This document shows, in pieces, positions 17,642-25,136 of a stretch of 35,889 nt of DNA. This DNA comes from Azoarcus sp. TTM-91 (GTDB lineage: Bacteria > Pseudomonadota > Gammaproteobacteria > Burkholderiales > Rhodocyclaceae), in assembly GCF_012911025.1 (NCBI RefSeq), contig NZ_WUEI01000044.1, forward strand, positions 1 to 35,889, read 5' to 3'. The first letter of the stretch is position 1. Each line of letters begins with the position of its first letter. The notes under the pieces were generated by a model. The model ran no database searches. It saw only the letters and a program-made list of their open reading frames with translations, and was not told the origin of the DNA. Made by a program: the position numbers and the translations under genes.

Positions 17642-19210
17642 ATGCAGACCGTAGACGATATCAAGCCGTGCTACCCCTTGTTCCGCGACGACGACTACAA
17701 GGCCAACCTGAAGAACAAGCAGGACCTGTACGAAGAGCGCGTTCCGGCGGACAAGGTTGATGAAACCTTCCAGTGGACCACGTCCAAGGAATACCAGGAA
17801 CTCAACTTCAAGCGTGAAGCGATCACCATCAACCCCGCCAAGGCCTGCCAGCCGCTGGGCGCGGTGCTGTGCTCGCTGGGTTTCAAGAACACCATGCCGT
17901 ATGTGCACGGTTCGCAAGGCTGCGTGGCCTACTTCCGCACCTACTTCAACCGTCACTTCAAGGAGCCGGTTTCCTGCGTGTCCGACTCCATGACGGAAGA
18001 TGCGGCGGTGTTCGGCGGCCAGAAGAACATGTTCGATGGCCTGGAGAACGCCAAGGCGATCTACAAGCCGGACATCATCGCCGTGTCCACCACCTGCATG
18101 GCCGAGGTGATCGGCGACGACCTGAACGCCTTCATCAACAACGCCAAGAAGGCCGAGCACATTCCGCAGGATTACCCTGTCCCCTTCGCGCACACCCCGT
18201 CCTTCGTCGGTAGCCACACCACCGGCTGGGACAACATGTTCGAAGGCTTCCAGCGCTTCTTCACGCTGAACAAGATGGAAGGCAAGGTGGTCGGCAGCAA
18301 CGGCAAGATCAACTTCGTGCCGGGCTTCGAGACCTACCTGGGCAACTATCGCGTCATCAAGCGCATGATGAAGCAGATGGACGTGGGCTTCACCCTGCTG
18401 TCCGACCCGAGCGAAGTGCTGGATACGCCGTCCGACGGCGAATTCCGCATGTATTCCGGCGGCACCACCCAGGAAGAGATCTCCGATGCGCCGAACGCGC
18501 TGACGACGATCTTCACCCAGCCGTGGCAGTCGGACAAGTCGAAGAAGTTCGCCGAAACCGTGTGGAACCACGACGTTCCCAAGCTCAACATCCCGATGGG
18601 CCTGGACTGGACCGACGAGTTCCTGATGAAGGTCTCCGAACTCTCCGGCAAGGCGATTCCGGAAGAGCTGGCGGTGGAACGCGGTCGCCTGGTCGACATG
18701 ATGCAGGACTCCCACACCTGGCTGCATGGCAAGAAGTTCGCGCTGTACGGCGATCCCGACTTTGTCATCGGCATGGTCAAGTTCCTGCTGGAACTGGGCG
18801 CGGAGCCGATCCACATCCTCTCCAACAATGCCAGCAAGCGTTGGAGCAAGGCTGTGCAGAAGATCCTCGACAGCTACCCGCAAGGCGCCGCCTGCAAGAT
18901 CTACGCGGGCAACGACCTGTGGCACATGCGCTCGCTGTGCTTCACCGAGAAGCCCGATTTCCTCATCGGCAACTCCTACGGCAAGTACATCCAGCGTGAC
19001 ACGCTGTACAAGGGCAAGCAGTTCGAGGTTCCGCTGATCCGCCTCGGCTTCCCGATCTTCGACCGCCACCACCTGCACCGCATGACCACCCTGGGCTACG
19101 AAGGCGCGATGTATGTGCTGACCACCCTGGTGAATGCCGTCCTCGAGCGTTTGGACGACGAAACCCGCGGCATGGGTACCACCGACTACAACTACGACCT
19201 GGTTCGCTAA
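17642..19210 (+). CDS. nifK: Nitrogenase molybdenum-iron protein beta chain NifK
   Basis: 522-residue beta subunit of the MoFe protein. It shares the 8Fe-7S P-cluster with NifD through C69 (KACQP), C94 (SQGCVAYFRT) and C152 (STTCMAEVIGDD). The sequence covers the full family length, including the N-terminal arm that wraps the alpha subunit, and ends TDYNYDLVR as usual for NifK. The ATG at 17642 follows TAGGAGCCTTAA. A terminator-like structure follows, so nifT and nifY are probably expressed at lower levels. Confidence 0.99.
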   Translation: MQTVDDIKPCYPLFRDDDYKANLKNKQDLYEERVPADKVDETFQWTTSKEYQELNFKREAITINPAKACQPLGAVLCSLGFKNTMPYVHGSQGCVAYFRTYFNRHFKEPVSCVSDSMTEDAAVFGGQKNMFDGLENAKAIYKPDIIAVSTTCMAEVIGDDLNAFINNAKKAEHIPQDYPVPFAHTPSFVGSHTTGWDNMFEGFQRFFTLNKMEGKVVGSNGKINFVPGFETYLGNYRVIKRMMKQMDVGFTLLSDPSEVLDTPSDGEFRMYSGGTTQEEISDAPNALTTIFTQPWQSDKSKKFAETVWNHDVPKLNIPMGLDWTDEFLMKVSELSGKAIPEELAVERGRLVDMMQDSHTWLHGKKFALYGDPDFVIGMVKFLLELGAEPIHILSNNASKRWSKAVQKILDSYPQGAACKIYAGNDLWHMRSLCFTEKPDFLIGNSYGKYIQRDTLYKGKQFEVPLIRLGFPIFDRHHLHRMTTLGYEGAMYVLTTLVNAVLERLDDETRGMGTTDYNYDLVR

Positions 19211-19219
19211 GTCGGCTTG

Positions 19220-19258
19220 GCCCGGCGTCCTCCCGGCCTGTGGCCGGCGGCGCCGGGC
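19220..19258 (+). other. Nested hairpin after nifK
   Basis: Outer stem GCCCGGCG (19220-19227) with CGCCGGGC (19251-19258); inner stem CCGGCC (19233-19238) with GGCCGG (19242-19247). It begins 10 bases after the nifK stop, directly before the terminator-like hairpin at 19263-19297. Confidence 0.55.
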
Positions 19259-19262
19259 GCCA

Positions 19263-19297
19263 CGGTTTCCTTTCCTGCGGGGAAGGGAACCGCTTTT
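19263..19297 (+). terminator. Terminator-like hairpin between nifK and nifT
   Basis: CGGTTTCCTTTCC (19263-19275) pairs with GGAAGGGAACCG (19281-19292) as a 12-pair stem with one G-U pair and one bulged T, loop TGCGG, followed by C and TTTT (19294-19297). The short T-run suggests partial termination, reducing read-through into nifT and nifY. Confidence 0.55.
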
Positions 19298-19364
19298 CGT
19301 TTCCGCGTTGCAGATCGCCGCGTTCGGACTTTGCCGAGCGGCACATTCACCCAGGAGTTCCGTT

Positions 19365-19589
19365 GTGGCCAACATCATGATTCGGAAGAACGACCAAGGC
19401 GGGCTGGTGTTCTATCTGCCGAAGCGCGACCTCGAAGACAACATCTCTTCCATCGAATTCGACTCGCCCGAGAAGTGGGGCGGGGAAATCAAGCTCGCCA
19501 ACGGTGGCAGCTACTACATCGAACCGCAGGTACCGCCGGAGCGGCTGCCGGTGACGATCCGGGCCAAGCGCCTGGATGCGCCGGACTGA
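19365..19589 (+). CDS. nifT: NifT/FixU family protein
   Basis: 74-residue small protein of the NifT/FixU family, found after nifK in many diazotrophs. It is not essential in the species tested and its role is unknown. The sequence fits the family: ANIMIRKNDQGGLVFYLPKR at the start, DLEDNISSIEF, then WGGEIKLANGGSYYIEPQ. GTG at 19365 is chosen because AGGAG lies seven bases upstream and the family begins a few residues before MIR; ATG at 19377 is the alternative. Confidence 0.88.
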   Translation: MANIMIRKNDQGGLVFYLPKRDLEDNISSIEFDSPEKWGGEIKLANGGSYYIEPQVPPERLPVTIRAKRLDAPD

Positions 19590-19824
19590 GCGTCCGCGGC
19601 ACCAGGATTTGTGCAGGGTTTTCGCAATTTCATCCTGCCGCCTCGCTGAGGAAGGACGCGTGGCATAAAGGCCATGCGTTCATGCCTGACGGAAGGCGGC
19701 CTGTCGGCAGCGGATGGGCCATGGTGCCCGCCGCCGCCAACCCCGGCAGCGGCGGCCTGCCGCCGGGCCGGCAACGAGGGCCCGCTGACCCTCCAGCAAA
19801 GAACGCATTCCGATGAGGCTCGTC

Positions 19825-20559
19825 ATGAACGCCACTTCCAGTACGGCCGGCTCGCCGCTTGGCAGTCCGGTGTCCCGAGAGGCCGCCTTGCGCATCGCGC
19901 TGGCGGCACGCGCCCTGCCCGGTGTGGATATCGCCGCTTTCGTCCGCGCGCTGGGCGACCGCCTCGGCCTGCCGGTTACCGACGACAAGCTGGCGCGGGT
20001 CACCGTTGCCGACATCAAGACCATGCTGCAGGGCGACGAGATCGTCGACCCCGGAGTAGACGGCGAAGCCCTGAAGACGGCGGTGCGCTACCTGTGGGGC
20101 GAAGGCGTGGAAGACGGCTTGCCCAGGGTGGATGCCGACGTTCCCGACGCCGCTGGCATGCTGCGGGTCGCTGTCGCTTCCAACTCCGGCGAACTGCTGG
20201 ATGGTCACTTTGGCTCCTGTGCCCGCTTCCTGATCTATCTGATTTCCGAGAAAGGCCTGTGGCTGGCGGAAATCCGCTCCACCCTGGCCTGTGATGAGGC
20301 GGAAGACCGCAACGCCGCCCGTGCCGAGCTGATCGCCGATTGCCATCTCGCCTACATGCAATCCATCGGCGGCCCCGCGGCTGCCAAGGTGGTGCGGGCA
20401 GGCGTGCATCCGGTGAAGTTCCCGGTGGGAGGCAATGCCCGCGAAGCCTTGACTCAGCTGCAGGGCACGCTGAAGCGTCCGCCGCCCTGGCTGGCGAAGG
20501 TGCTAGGCGTGCAGACGCGCAGCCTGCAGTACGACACCAGCGAGGAGGCCGAGGCATGA
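19825..20559 (+). CDS. nifY: NifY/NafY-type nitrogenase cofactor-binding protein
   Basis: 244-residue protein with two parts: an N-terminal helical domain (about residues 15-95, RIALAARALPGVDIAAFVRALGDRLG...) like the NafY apo-MoFe-binding domain, and a NifX-type cofactor domain from about residue 112 (MLRVAVASNSGELLDGHFGSCARFLIYLI). NifY and NafY hold FeMo-co and keep apo-NifDK ready for it. Position after nifHDKT matches nifY in Azotobacter. The start at 19825 has GAGG seven bases upstream; ATG 19813 is in frame. The 235 bases before it carry GC-rich repeats but no convincing promoter. Naming as NifY rather than NafY is by position. Confidence 0.85.
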   Translation: MNATSSTAGSPLGSPVSREAALRIALAARALPGVDIAAFVRALGDRLGLPVTDDKLARVTVADIKTMLQGDEIVDPGVDGEALKTAVRYLWGEGVEDGLPRVDADVPDAAGMLRVAVASNSGELLDGHFGSCARFLIYLISEKGLWLAEIRSTLACDEAEDRNAARAELIADCHLAYMQSIGGPAAAKVVRAGVHPVKFPVGGNAREALTQLQGTLKRPPPWLAKVLGVQTRSLQYDTSEEAEA

Positions 20560-20828
20560 TCAGCGACAGCGTGATGAAGGATGCCGCGGAGGTCGTCAGC
20601 CGGCTGGGCTGTGGCGACGCGGCGGTGGAGACCATGCGCCGCCAGTGGCCGGCGTTGCGCTTCGCTGCCTGTTCCGATGACGACGTGCCGCCCCGCCTCA
20701 AGCCCGCCTTCGAAGGCAGCGGCTTCAACTTCTACTACATCGGCAGCGGCGACCATTGCCTGACGCTGACCAAGGATGCGGACAGCGCCATGGGGCTGGT
20801 GTTGGCGGCCGTGGCCGAGGATGACTGA
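20556..20828 (+). CDS. Small nif-linked protein (DUF6129-like)
   Basis: 90-residue soluble protein overlapping nifY by four bases (ATGA), so translation is coupled. The sequence (VVSRLGCGDAAVETMRRQWPALRF, then DDDVPPRLKPAFEGSGFNFYYIGSGDHCLTLTKDADSAMGLVLAA) resembles the small uncharacterised protein found near nif genes in proteobacteria, which I believe is DUF6129. No cofactor motif is seen beyond two cysteines (C19 and C39) and a third in HCLTL. The coupling to nifY suggests a part in handling FeMo-co or apo-MoFe protein, by inference only. Confidence 0.75.
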   Translation: MISDSVMKDAAEVVSRLGCGDAAVETMRRQWPALRFAACSDDDVPPRLKPAFEGSGFNFYYIGSGDHCLTLTKDADSAMGLVLAAVAEDD

Positions 20829-20969
20829 GGCGTAAGGGATGCCTCCCGCCTGGTTCTGGGCGGGTGGCGGACCGGACCGGCGGCCGACCGGCGTCGTGTT
20901 CCCCGATTGCCGGGCGCCGCGCGCAAAGCGTCGGTGCCCCGATGCCGCTCAGTGAGAGGCTCCAAACTG

Positions 20970-21007
20970 AAATCCCCCGCGGTTTTCGCCGCGGGGGATT
21001 TTTGTTT
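20970..21007. terminator. Strong bidirectional terminator ending the nif operon
   Basis: AAATCCCCCGCGG (20970-20982) pairs over all 13 positions with CCGCGGGGGATTT (20989-21001), loop TTTTCG, followed by TTGTTT. A-rich sequence on the left side gives a weaker T-run for the minus strand. It separates the nifHDK operon from the convergent feoBA genes. Confidence 0.9.
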
Positions 21008-21059
21008 CTCCCGTTAGGGGCCAGCGCTTTCTGCTCTGGCCCTTGTTCCTGCTACCGTC

Positions 21060-21302
21060 TCAGGCAGCGGACTCCACCCACAGATGCTGCGCCACCGCAT
21101 GTTCGATGGCGATTTCGACGTGGTCGCACAGCACCACGGTGAGCGGATGCTGCTGCAGCACCTTGAGCTTGTGCGGCACCGACAGGCCATAGGCATGCAG
21201 CTGTTCGCGCTGCAGCGGGTCGATGTCGTCGCCGAACTCGGCGAGGCGGACTTCACGGCCTATCGGCGTACCGAGCAGGCGGATGCGTTCTTGCTGACTC
21301 AT
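21060..21302 (-). CDS. feoA: Ferrous iron transport protein A
   Basis: 80-residue SH3-like cytoplasmic protein that works with FeoB in Fe(II) uptake. Seen: RIRLLGTPIGREVRLAEFGD at the N-terminus, HKLKVLQQHPLTVVLCDHVEIAIEHAVAQHLWVE at the C-terminus, typical of FeoA. It starts five bases after the feoB stop, so feoA is the downstream gene here, the reverse of the common feoA-feoB order. The two should be translated from one message. Confidence 0.85.
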   Translation of the reverse strand: MSQQERIRLLGTPIGREVRLAEFGDDIDPLQREQLHAYGLSVPHKLKVLQQHPLTVVLCDHVEIAIEHAVAQHLWVESAA

Positions 21303-21307
21303 GGCGC

Positions 21308-23263
21308 TCACATGAAAAGATGCAGGACGTGGTTGAGGACACCGCCGACGAAGAAGGCCGTGGGCATGATGATGGCGAGCATGATGGCGGCGGTGCGCAT
21401 GCCCCGTTCCTTCACGATCATCATCACGCTGGCGATGCAGGGGACGAACAGGGTGATGGTCACCATGCCGACCACCGCCTGGATCATCGTCAGTTCGCTG
21501 CTCAGCGCGAACAGGCCGGTGGCGCCGAAGTCGCGGCGCAGGAAGCCCATGACGAAGGCGGCGCTGGCTTCGGGCGGCAGGCCCAGCCAGCCGGACACCA
21601 GCGGCTCGCCGGCCTTGATGATCCACGGCAGCACGCCGAGACGGTCGAGGAGGAACATCAGCAGCGTGCCGATCAGGAACAGTGGAATCACTTCCACCAG
21701 GTACCACTTCAGGCGGCCGCCCGTCTTCTTCAGCACATTGCCTAGCACCGGCATGCGCATGGGCGGCAGCTCGGTCACCAGCGGGATGCGGCGGCCCTTC
21801 ACCAGCTTGCCGGCGAGGAAGCCGGCGGTCAGCAGGATCAGCAGCATGCAGCCGGCCCAGATCAGGGTGGCGTTGAAGGAGATGCCGCCGAGCAGGCCGA
21901 ACACCACGCCCAGCTGCGCCGAACACGGAATCGCCAGCGCCATCAGGAAGATGGTGATCAGGCGTTCGCGCGGCGTCTGCAGGATGCGGGTGGTCAGCGT
22001 CGCCATGGTGACGCAGCCCAGGCCCAGCACCATGGGCAGCACCGCGCGGCCGTTGAGGCCGATGGCGGCGAACATGCGGTTGGCGATGACCGACAGGCGG
22101 GAGAAGTAGCCGGAATCCTCCAGCACGCCGAAGGCGAGGAAGAAGGTGGTGACGATGGGCAGGATCAGTGCCAGGGCGTAGGTCATGCCCATGGTCCACA
22201 AGCCGTACTCGCCCACCAGCAGGTCTGCGATCCAGGGGATGGTGACGTAGTGCTGGACGAAGTCGGTCATCGCCGGGTTCAGCACGCCGCCGAAGAAGTC
22301 TTCCTCCAGCAGTCCGACCAGCGTGCCGGCGCCGAAGTCGCCGACGAAGAGATAGACCACGTACAGCACCGCCAGCAGGATGGGCCAGCCCCAGACCGGG
22401 TGCACCGCCAACTGGCCGACCCGCATTGCCATCGTGCGGTCCTTGCCCGCGGCCTGCTTGGACACGGTGCGGCTCAGCGCCTCGGCGGCACGGCCGCGCT
22501 CGCGGGCAAGCAGCGCGGCGAGTGGCTCCTTGCGGCCAGCGGCGGTGTCGGCGATCAGCTTGCGGATCTCTGCGGCGCCGGCACCGGCTTTTTCGTCCAG
22601 CCAGGCGCTGACTTCGGGGTCGTGGCCCAGCAGCAGGATGGCGAGGCCGCGGGCGGCCAGGCGCGGATGCGGCGCATGGTGGGCGATGAGCCCGGTCACC
22701 GCCTGGATGGCGCGCTCGGTCTCGTCGTCGTAGCGCAACAGCGGGGCGGGCGCCGCCGCGTGCTTGAGCGCATCGGTCAGCGGCACCACGCCCTCGCCGC
22801 CGGTGGCGATGGTGGCGATCACCGGGATGCCCAGGCTTTCCGCCAGGGCCGCGGTATCCACCGTCACGCCGCGGGCGTTGGCCTCGTCGGTCATGTTCAG
22901 CGCCAGCACCATGGGCACGCCCAGTTCGGCCAGCAGCGCGGTGAGGTTCAGGGTCCGGCGCAGGTTCTTGGCGTCGCCCACCTGGATGAGGGTGCGCATA
23001 TCCTCGTTCAGCAGGGCGCGCATGGTGGCGCGTTCATCGTCGCTGCGGGCGGGGAGGGAGAGCACCCCCGGGGTATCAAGGAGGGAGGCGTCGCGATCGA
23101 AACGGGGGGTGGCCCGCGACACTTCCACCGTGGTGCCGGGGTAGTTGGAAACGTTGACGTAAGTGCCTGTGAGGCGGTGGAACAGAACTGACTTACCGAC
23201 GTTCGGATGGCCGACCAGAGCCAGGGTGCGGGCTGTGGCGTCCAGTGTTGCGCTAGGGGTCAT
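21308..23263 (-). CDS. feoB: Ferrous iron transporter FeoB
   Basis: 651-residue inner-membrane Fe(II) transporter. N-terminal G-protein domain: G1 GHPNVGKS (18-25), G2 region YPGTTVE, G3 DTPG (63-66), G4 NMTD (123-126). A helical domain follows, then the two Gate-type membrane repeats (LPMVLGLGCVTMATLTTRILQTPRERL and the GFLRRDFGATGLF segment). The ATG at 23263 is chosen; an in-frame TTG at 23320 would lengthen it. Upstream, a Fur-like box overlaps a possible promoter, so repression by iron is expected. Iron supply for nitrogenase is the natural link to its neighbours. Confidence 0.95.
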   Translation of the reverse strand: MTPSATLDATARTLALVGHPNVGKSVLFHRLTGTYVNVSNYPGTTVEVSRATPRFDRDASLLDTPGVLSLPARSDDERATMRALLNEDMRTLIQVGDAKNLRRTLNLTALLAELGVPMVLALNMTDEANARGVTVDTAALAESLGIPVIATIATGGEGVVPLTDALKHAAAPAPLLRYDDETERAIQAVTGLIAHHAPHPRLAARGLAILLLGHDPEVSAWLDEKAGAGAAEIRKLIADTAAGRKEPLAALLARERGRAAEALSRTVSKQAAGKDRTMAMRVGQLAVHPVWGWPILLAVLYVVYLFVGDFGAGTLVGLLEEDFFGGVLNPAMTDFVQHYVTIPWIADLLVGEYGLWTMGMTYALALILPIVTTFFLAFGVLEDSGYFSRLSVIANRMFAAIGLNGRAVLPMVLGLGCVTMATLTTRILQTPRERLITIFLMALAIPCSAQLGVVFGLLGGISFNATLIWAGCMLLILLTAGFLAGKLVKGRRIPLVTELPPMRMPVLGNVLKKTGGRLKWYLVEVIPLFLIGTLLMFLLDRLGVLPWIIKAGEPLVSGWLGLPPEASAAFVMGFLRRDFGATGLFALSSELTMIQAVVGMVTITLFVPCIASVMMIVKERGMRTAAIMLAIIMPTAFFVGGVLNHVLHLFM

Positions 23264-23303
23264 GAGCGGGCAGGAAGGGGAATTGAGGGGGTGACTGAAA
23301 CGT

Positions 23304-23338
23304 AATGTACCCGAAAGCAAGAATCAGTCTCAATAACA
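23304..23338 (-). promoter_or_regulatory. Candidate feoB promoter with overlapping Fur-like box
   Basis: On the minus strand TTGAGA (complement of 23328-23333), 18 bases, TACATT (complement of 23304-23309) fits -35/-10. A Fur-like sequence, about 13 of 19 positions by eye, covers 23320-23338 and overlaps the -35. Both are approximate matches. Confidence 0.4.
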
Positions 23339-23380
23339 AGACCTTGCCGGGAGGAGGGATTTACCCTCCGTGAGCGGGAG

Positions 23381-23408
23381 TTGACCTGTTGCTGAGAGAC
23401 GCTATTAT
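23381..23408 (+). promoter_or_regulatory. Sigma-70 promoter toward the S4 paralogue
   Basis: TTGACC (23381-23386), 16 bases, TATTAT (23403-23408): five of six matches in each box. Transcription would start near 23415, inside the Fur-like box, leaving a leader of about 127 bases before the S4 gene. Confidence 0.6.
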
Positions 23409-23410
23409 TT

Positions 23411-23429
23411 GAAAATAGTTCTCATTGCT
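23411..23429. promoter_or_regulatory. Fur-like box between feoB and the S4 paralogue
   Basis: GAAAATAGTTCTCATTGCT matches the 19-base Fur consensus at about 13 positions, including the TTCTCATT core. It covers the expected start of the plus-strand promoter at 23381-23408, the right place for repression. It is also about 80 bases upstream of the feoB promoter. Confidence 0.55.
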
Positions 23430-23541
23430 ATCCGAACTGTCGTCCCCGTCCTCATCGGCTCGACATCCGTGGCGCCAGACGCCGGGGTGAGGGGCAGTAG
23501 GTGAGGCGGCCAGGCAGCCTAATTTCACCAAGGAGAATCCA

Positions 23542-24153
23542 GTGTCCCGTTACACCGGACCGCGACTGAAGGTCATGCGTGCCCTCGGCACAGAACTGCC
23601 CGGCTTGTCCCGCAAGCCGCTGGGCGAGCGCAACTATCCGCCGGGCCAGCATGGCCAGAAGAACCGGCGCAAGTCGGACTACGGCGTCAAGCTGATGGAG
23701 AAGCAGAAGCTGCGCCTGAACTACGGCCTGACCGAGAAGCAGATCCAGCGCCTGTTCCGTGAGGCCAAGCAGTCCAAGGCCCCGACCGGCGAGAAACTGC
23801 TGGAACTGCTGGAGTGCCGCCTGGACAACTTCGTGTTCCGCGCGGGCTTCGCCCCCACCACGGTGGCTGCGCGTCAGCTGGTTCGCCACAAGCATGTGCT
23901 GTACAACGGCCGTGCGGTGAATATTCCCTCCATCCGCATCGCTGCCGGCGACACCATCACCCTGACCGCCAAGGGCCGCAAGATTCCCTCCACGGTCGAG
24001 ACGCTGGCCGAACCCGCGCTGACCCGGCCGGAGTGGCTGAGCTACGACGAAGCCCAACTCACCGCCACCGTCACCCGCCTGCCGGGTGCGGACGAAGTGC
24101 CCTTCCCGGTGGAAGTGCAGCACGTCGTCGAATACTACGCGGTGCGCATCTGA
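23542..24153 (+). CDS. 30S ribosomal protein S4, second-type paralogue
   Basis: 203-residue S4-family protein that would bind 16S rRNA early in 30S assembly. The S4 N-terminal domain is followed by an S4 RNA-binding fold near residues 92-155 (LLECRLDNFVFRAGFAPTTVAARQLVRHKHVLYNGRAV). It does not look like the normal proteobacterial S4: YPPGQHGQ, EKQKLRLNYGLTEKQIQRL and the ending VVEYYAVRI resemble cyanobacterial/plastid S4. The N-terminal zinc-type cysteines are absent. It is outside the usual rpsM-rpsK-rpsD-rpoA operon, so a normal rpsD is expected elsewhere. Start is GTG 23542 after AAGGAG. A Fur-like box covers its predicted transcription start. Gain by transfer and use under iron stress are inferences. 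Confidence 0.88.
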   Translation: MSRYTGPRLKVMRALGTELPGLSRKPLGERNYPPGQHGQKNRRKSDYGVKLMEKQKLRLNYGLTEKQIQRLFREAKQSKAPTGEKLLELLECRLDNFVFRAGFAPTTVAARQLVRHKHVLYNGRAVNIPSIRIAAGDTITLTAKGRKIPSTVETLAEPALTRPEWLSYDEAQLTATVTRLPGADEVPFPVEVQHVVEYYAVRI

Positions 24154-24452
24154 TGGGCCGGGCGAACGATCTCTGCGGCACCCGGGCGCCGGAGCGGGTG
24201 GGCGAAGGCCCGAGCTACAGCGCCGAGCCGGAGATGGCGCTTGCTGCGCTGCTGCACCTGCTCACTCGTTTCCCGGCCAAGCAGACGCCGGCCATTGCCG
24301 CGGCGATCGTCGCCCACCTGCGCATCATCGAGGATGACCCGCGCATTGCGGCCTGCGTGCGGGATTGCGCTGGGCGCCTCACCGACGACTGGCGTGCCTA
24401 TACCATGTTGTGCGATGAGCTGGCCGATGCCCCGGCCCGTTCGTTCTCCTGA
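24153..24452 (+). CDS. Small protein of unknown function coupled to the S4 paralogue
   Basis: 99-residue soluble, mostly helical protein. The ATG overlaps the S4 stop (TGATG), so translation is coupled. Seen: a polar start with one cysteine (GRANDLCGTRAPERVGEGPSY), then helices EMALAALLHLLTRFPAKQTPAIAAAIVAHLRIIEDD and CVRDCAGRLTDDWRAYTMLCDELAD with three more cysteines. I do not recognise a family. No signal peptide or membrane segment. Its job is presumably tied to the S4 paralogue or to iron response, but nothing in the sequence proves this. A terminator follows 58 bases later. Confidence 0.65.
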   Translation: MGRANDLCGTRAPERVGEGPSYSAEPEMALAALLHLLTRFPAKQTPAIAAAIVAHLRIIEDDPRIAACVRDCAGRLTDDWRAYTMLCDELADAPARSFS

Positions 24453-24509
24453 GGGACTCGACGGAAGGCATAGCCTGACCCTCTCTGCATCGTGGTTTAT
24501 GGCATGTCG

Positions 24510-24551
24510 AAATGCCCGGGTCATCCTCAGGACGGCCTGGGCATTTTTCTT
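24510..24551 (+). terminator. Terminator after the S4 unit
   Basis: AAATGCCCGGG (24510-24520) pairs with CCTGGGCATTT (24536-24546), including one G-U pair, 15-base loop, followed by TTCTT. It ends the S4 paralogue transcript and isolates it from the pilus operon. Confidence 0.75.
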
Positions 24552-24578
24552 GACATGGCCATCCCTGGTAACTAAATG
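24550..24578 (+). promoter_or_regulatory. Possible sigma-70 promoter of the pilus operon
   Basis: A perfect TTGACA (24550-24555) is followed after 17 bases by TAAATG (24573-24578), a poor -10 with three matches. It lies directly after the terminator and 46 bases before the first pilus gene. Confidence 0.4.
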
Positions 24579-24624
24579 GAAATGACGAAACCCTGAAAGA
24601 ATATTCGACATGAGAGGGGGGAGC

Positions 24625-25125
24625 ATGGCAAAGCCCGTCAGTCCGCGTCCTTGGAAATGCCGATGCTTCTTGATCGGCCTTGCGCTCCTTCTCCCGGCCG
24701 GTGCGGCATTCGGTGCCACGGCCACTGCCACCTTCTCGGTTACGGCGACAGTGCTTGCCAACTGCATCGTCAGCGCGTCGCCGCTCGCCTTCGGCAACTA
24801 CTCCTCCCTGCAACTGGACGCCACCACCACCGTCACCGTCACCTGCACCTCGGGCACCACCTATAACGTTGGTCTTGACGCCGGCATCGGCAGCGGCGCC
24901 ACCGTGACTACCCGGCGGATGTCCGGCGTGGGCACCCTGAACTACACCCTCTACAGCGATTCAGCCCGGACCACGGTATTCGGCAACACCGTCGGCACCA
25001 ACACCGTTGCGGCAACGGGCACCGGCAGTGCCCAGCCGCTCACGGTCTATGGGCGGATTCCGGGTGGCCAGTACCCGGCCGCCGGCAGCTACACGGACAC
25101 CATCACCGTCACCGTGACCTACTGA
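24625..25125 (+). CDS. Spore coat U domain pilin subunit
   Basis: 166-residue secreted subunit of a Csu-type (archaic) chaperone-usher pilus. Signal peptide to about residue 31 (LIGLALLLPAGAAFGA), then a spore coat U (SCPU) domain: ATATFSVTATVLANCIVSASPLAFGNY, a cysteine pair (C45 and C70, by eye), GRIPGGQYPAAGSYTDTITVTVTY. The repeated Thr/Val strands and the final YTDTITVTVTY are the usual donor-strand-exchange hallmarks. The ATG at 24625 follows GAGGGGGGA; the in-frame ATG at 24610 precedes that site. First gene of the pilus operon; likely the major rod subunit. Confidence 0.88.
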   Translation: MAKPVSPRPWKCRCFLIGLALLLPAGAAFGATATATFSVTATVLANCIVSASPLAFGNYSSLQLDATTTVTVTCTSGTTYNVGLDAGIGSGATVTTRRMSGVGTLNYTLYSDSARTTVFGNTVGTNTVAATGTGSAQPLTVYGRIPGGQYPAAGSYTDTITVTVTY

Positions 25126-25136
25126 CGGGGGCCACC

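Noticed and set aside
19661..19677. Possible sigma-54 promoter before nifY (TGGCAT...ATGC)
   Set aside because: GG and GC are 12 bases apart instead of 10, and no NifA site is near.
24500..24515. Possible sigma-54 promoter before the pilus operon (TGGCAT...AATGC)
   Set aside because: GG and GC are 11 bases apart, and the stretch is the left arm of a terminator hairpin.
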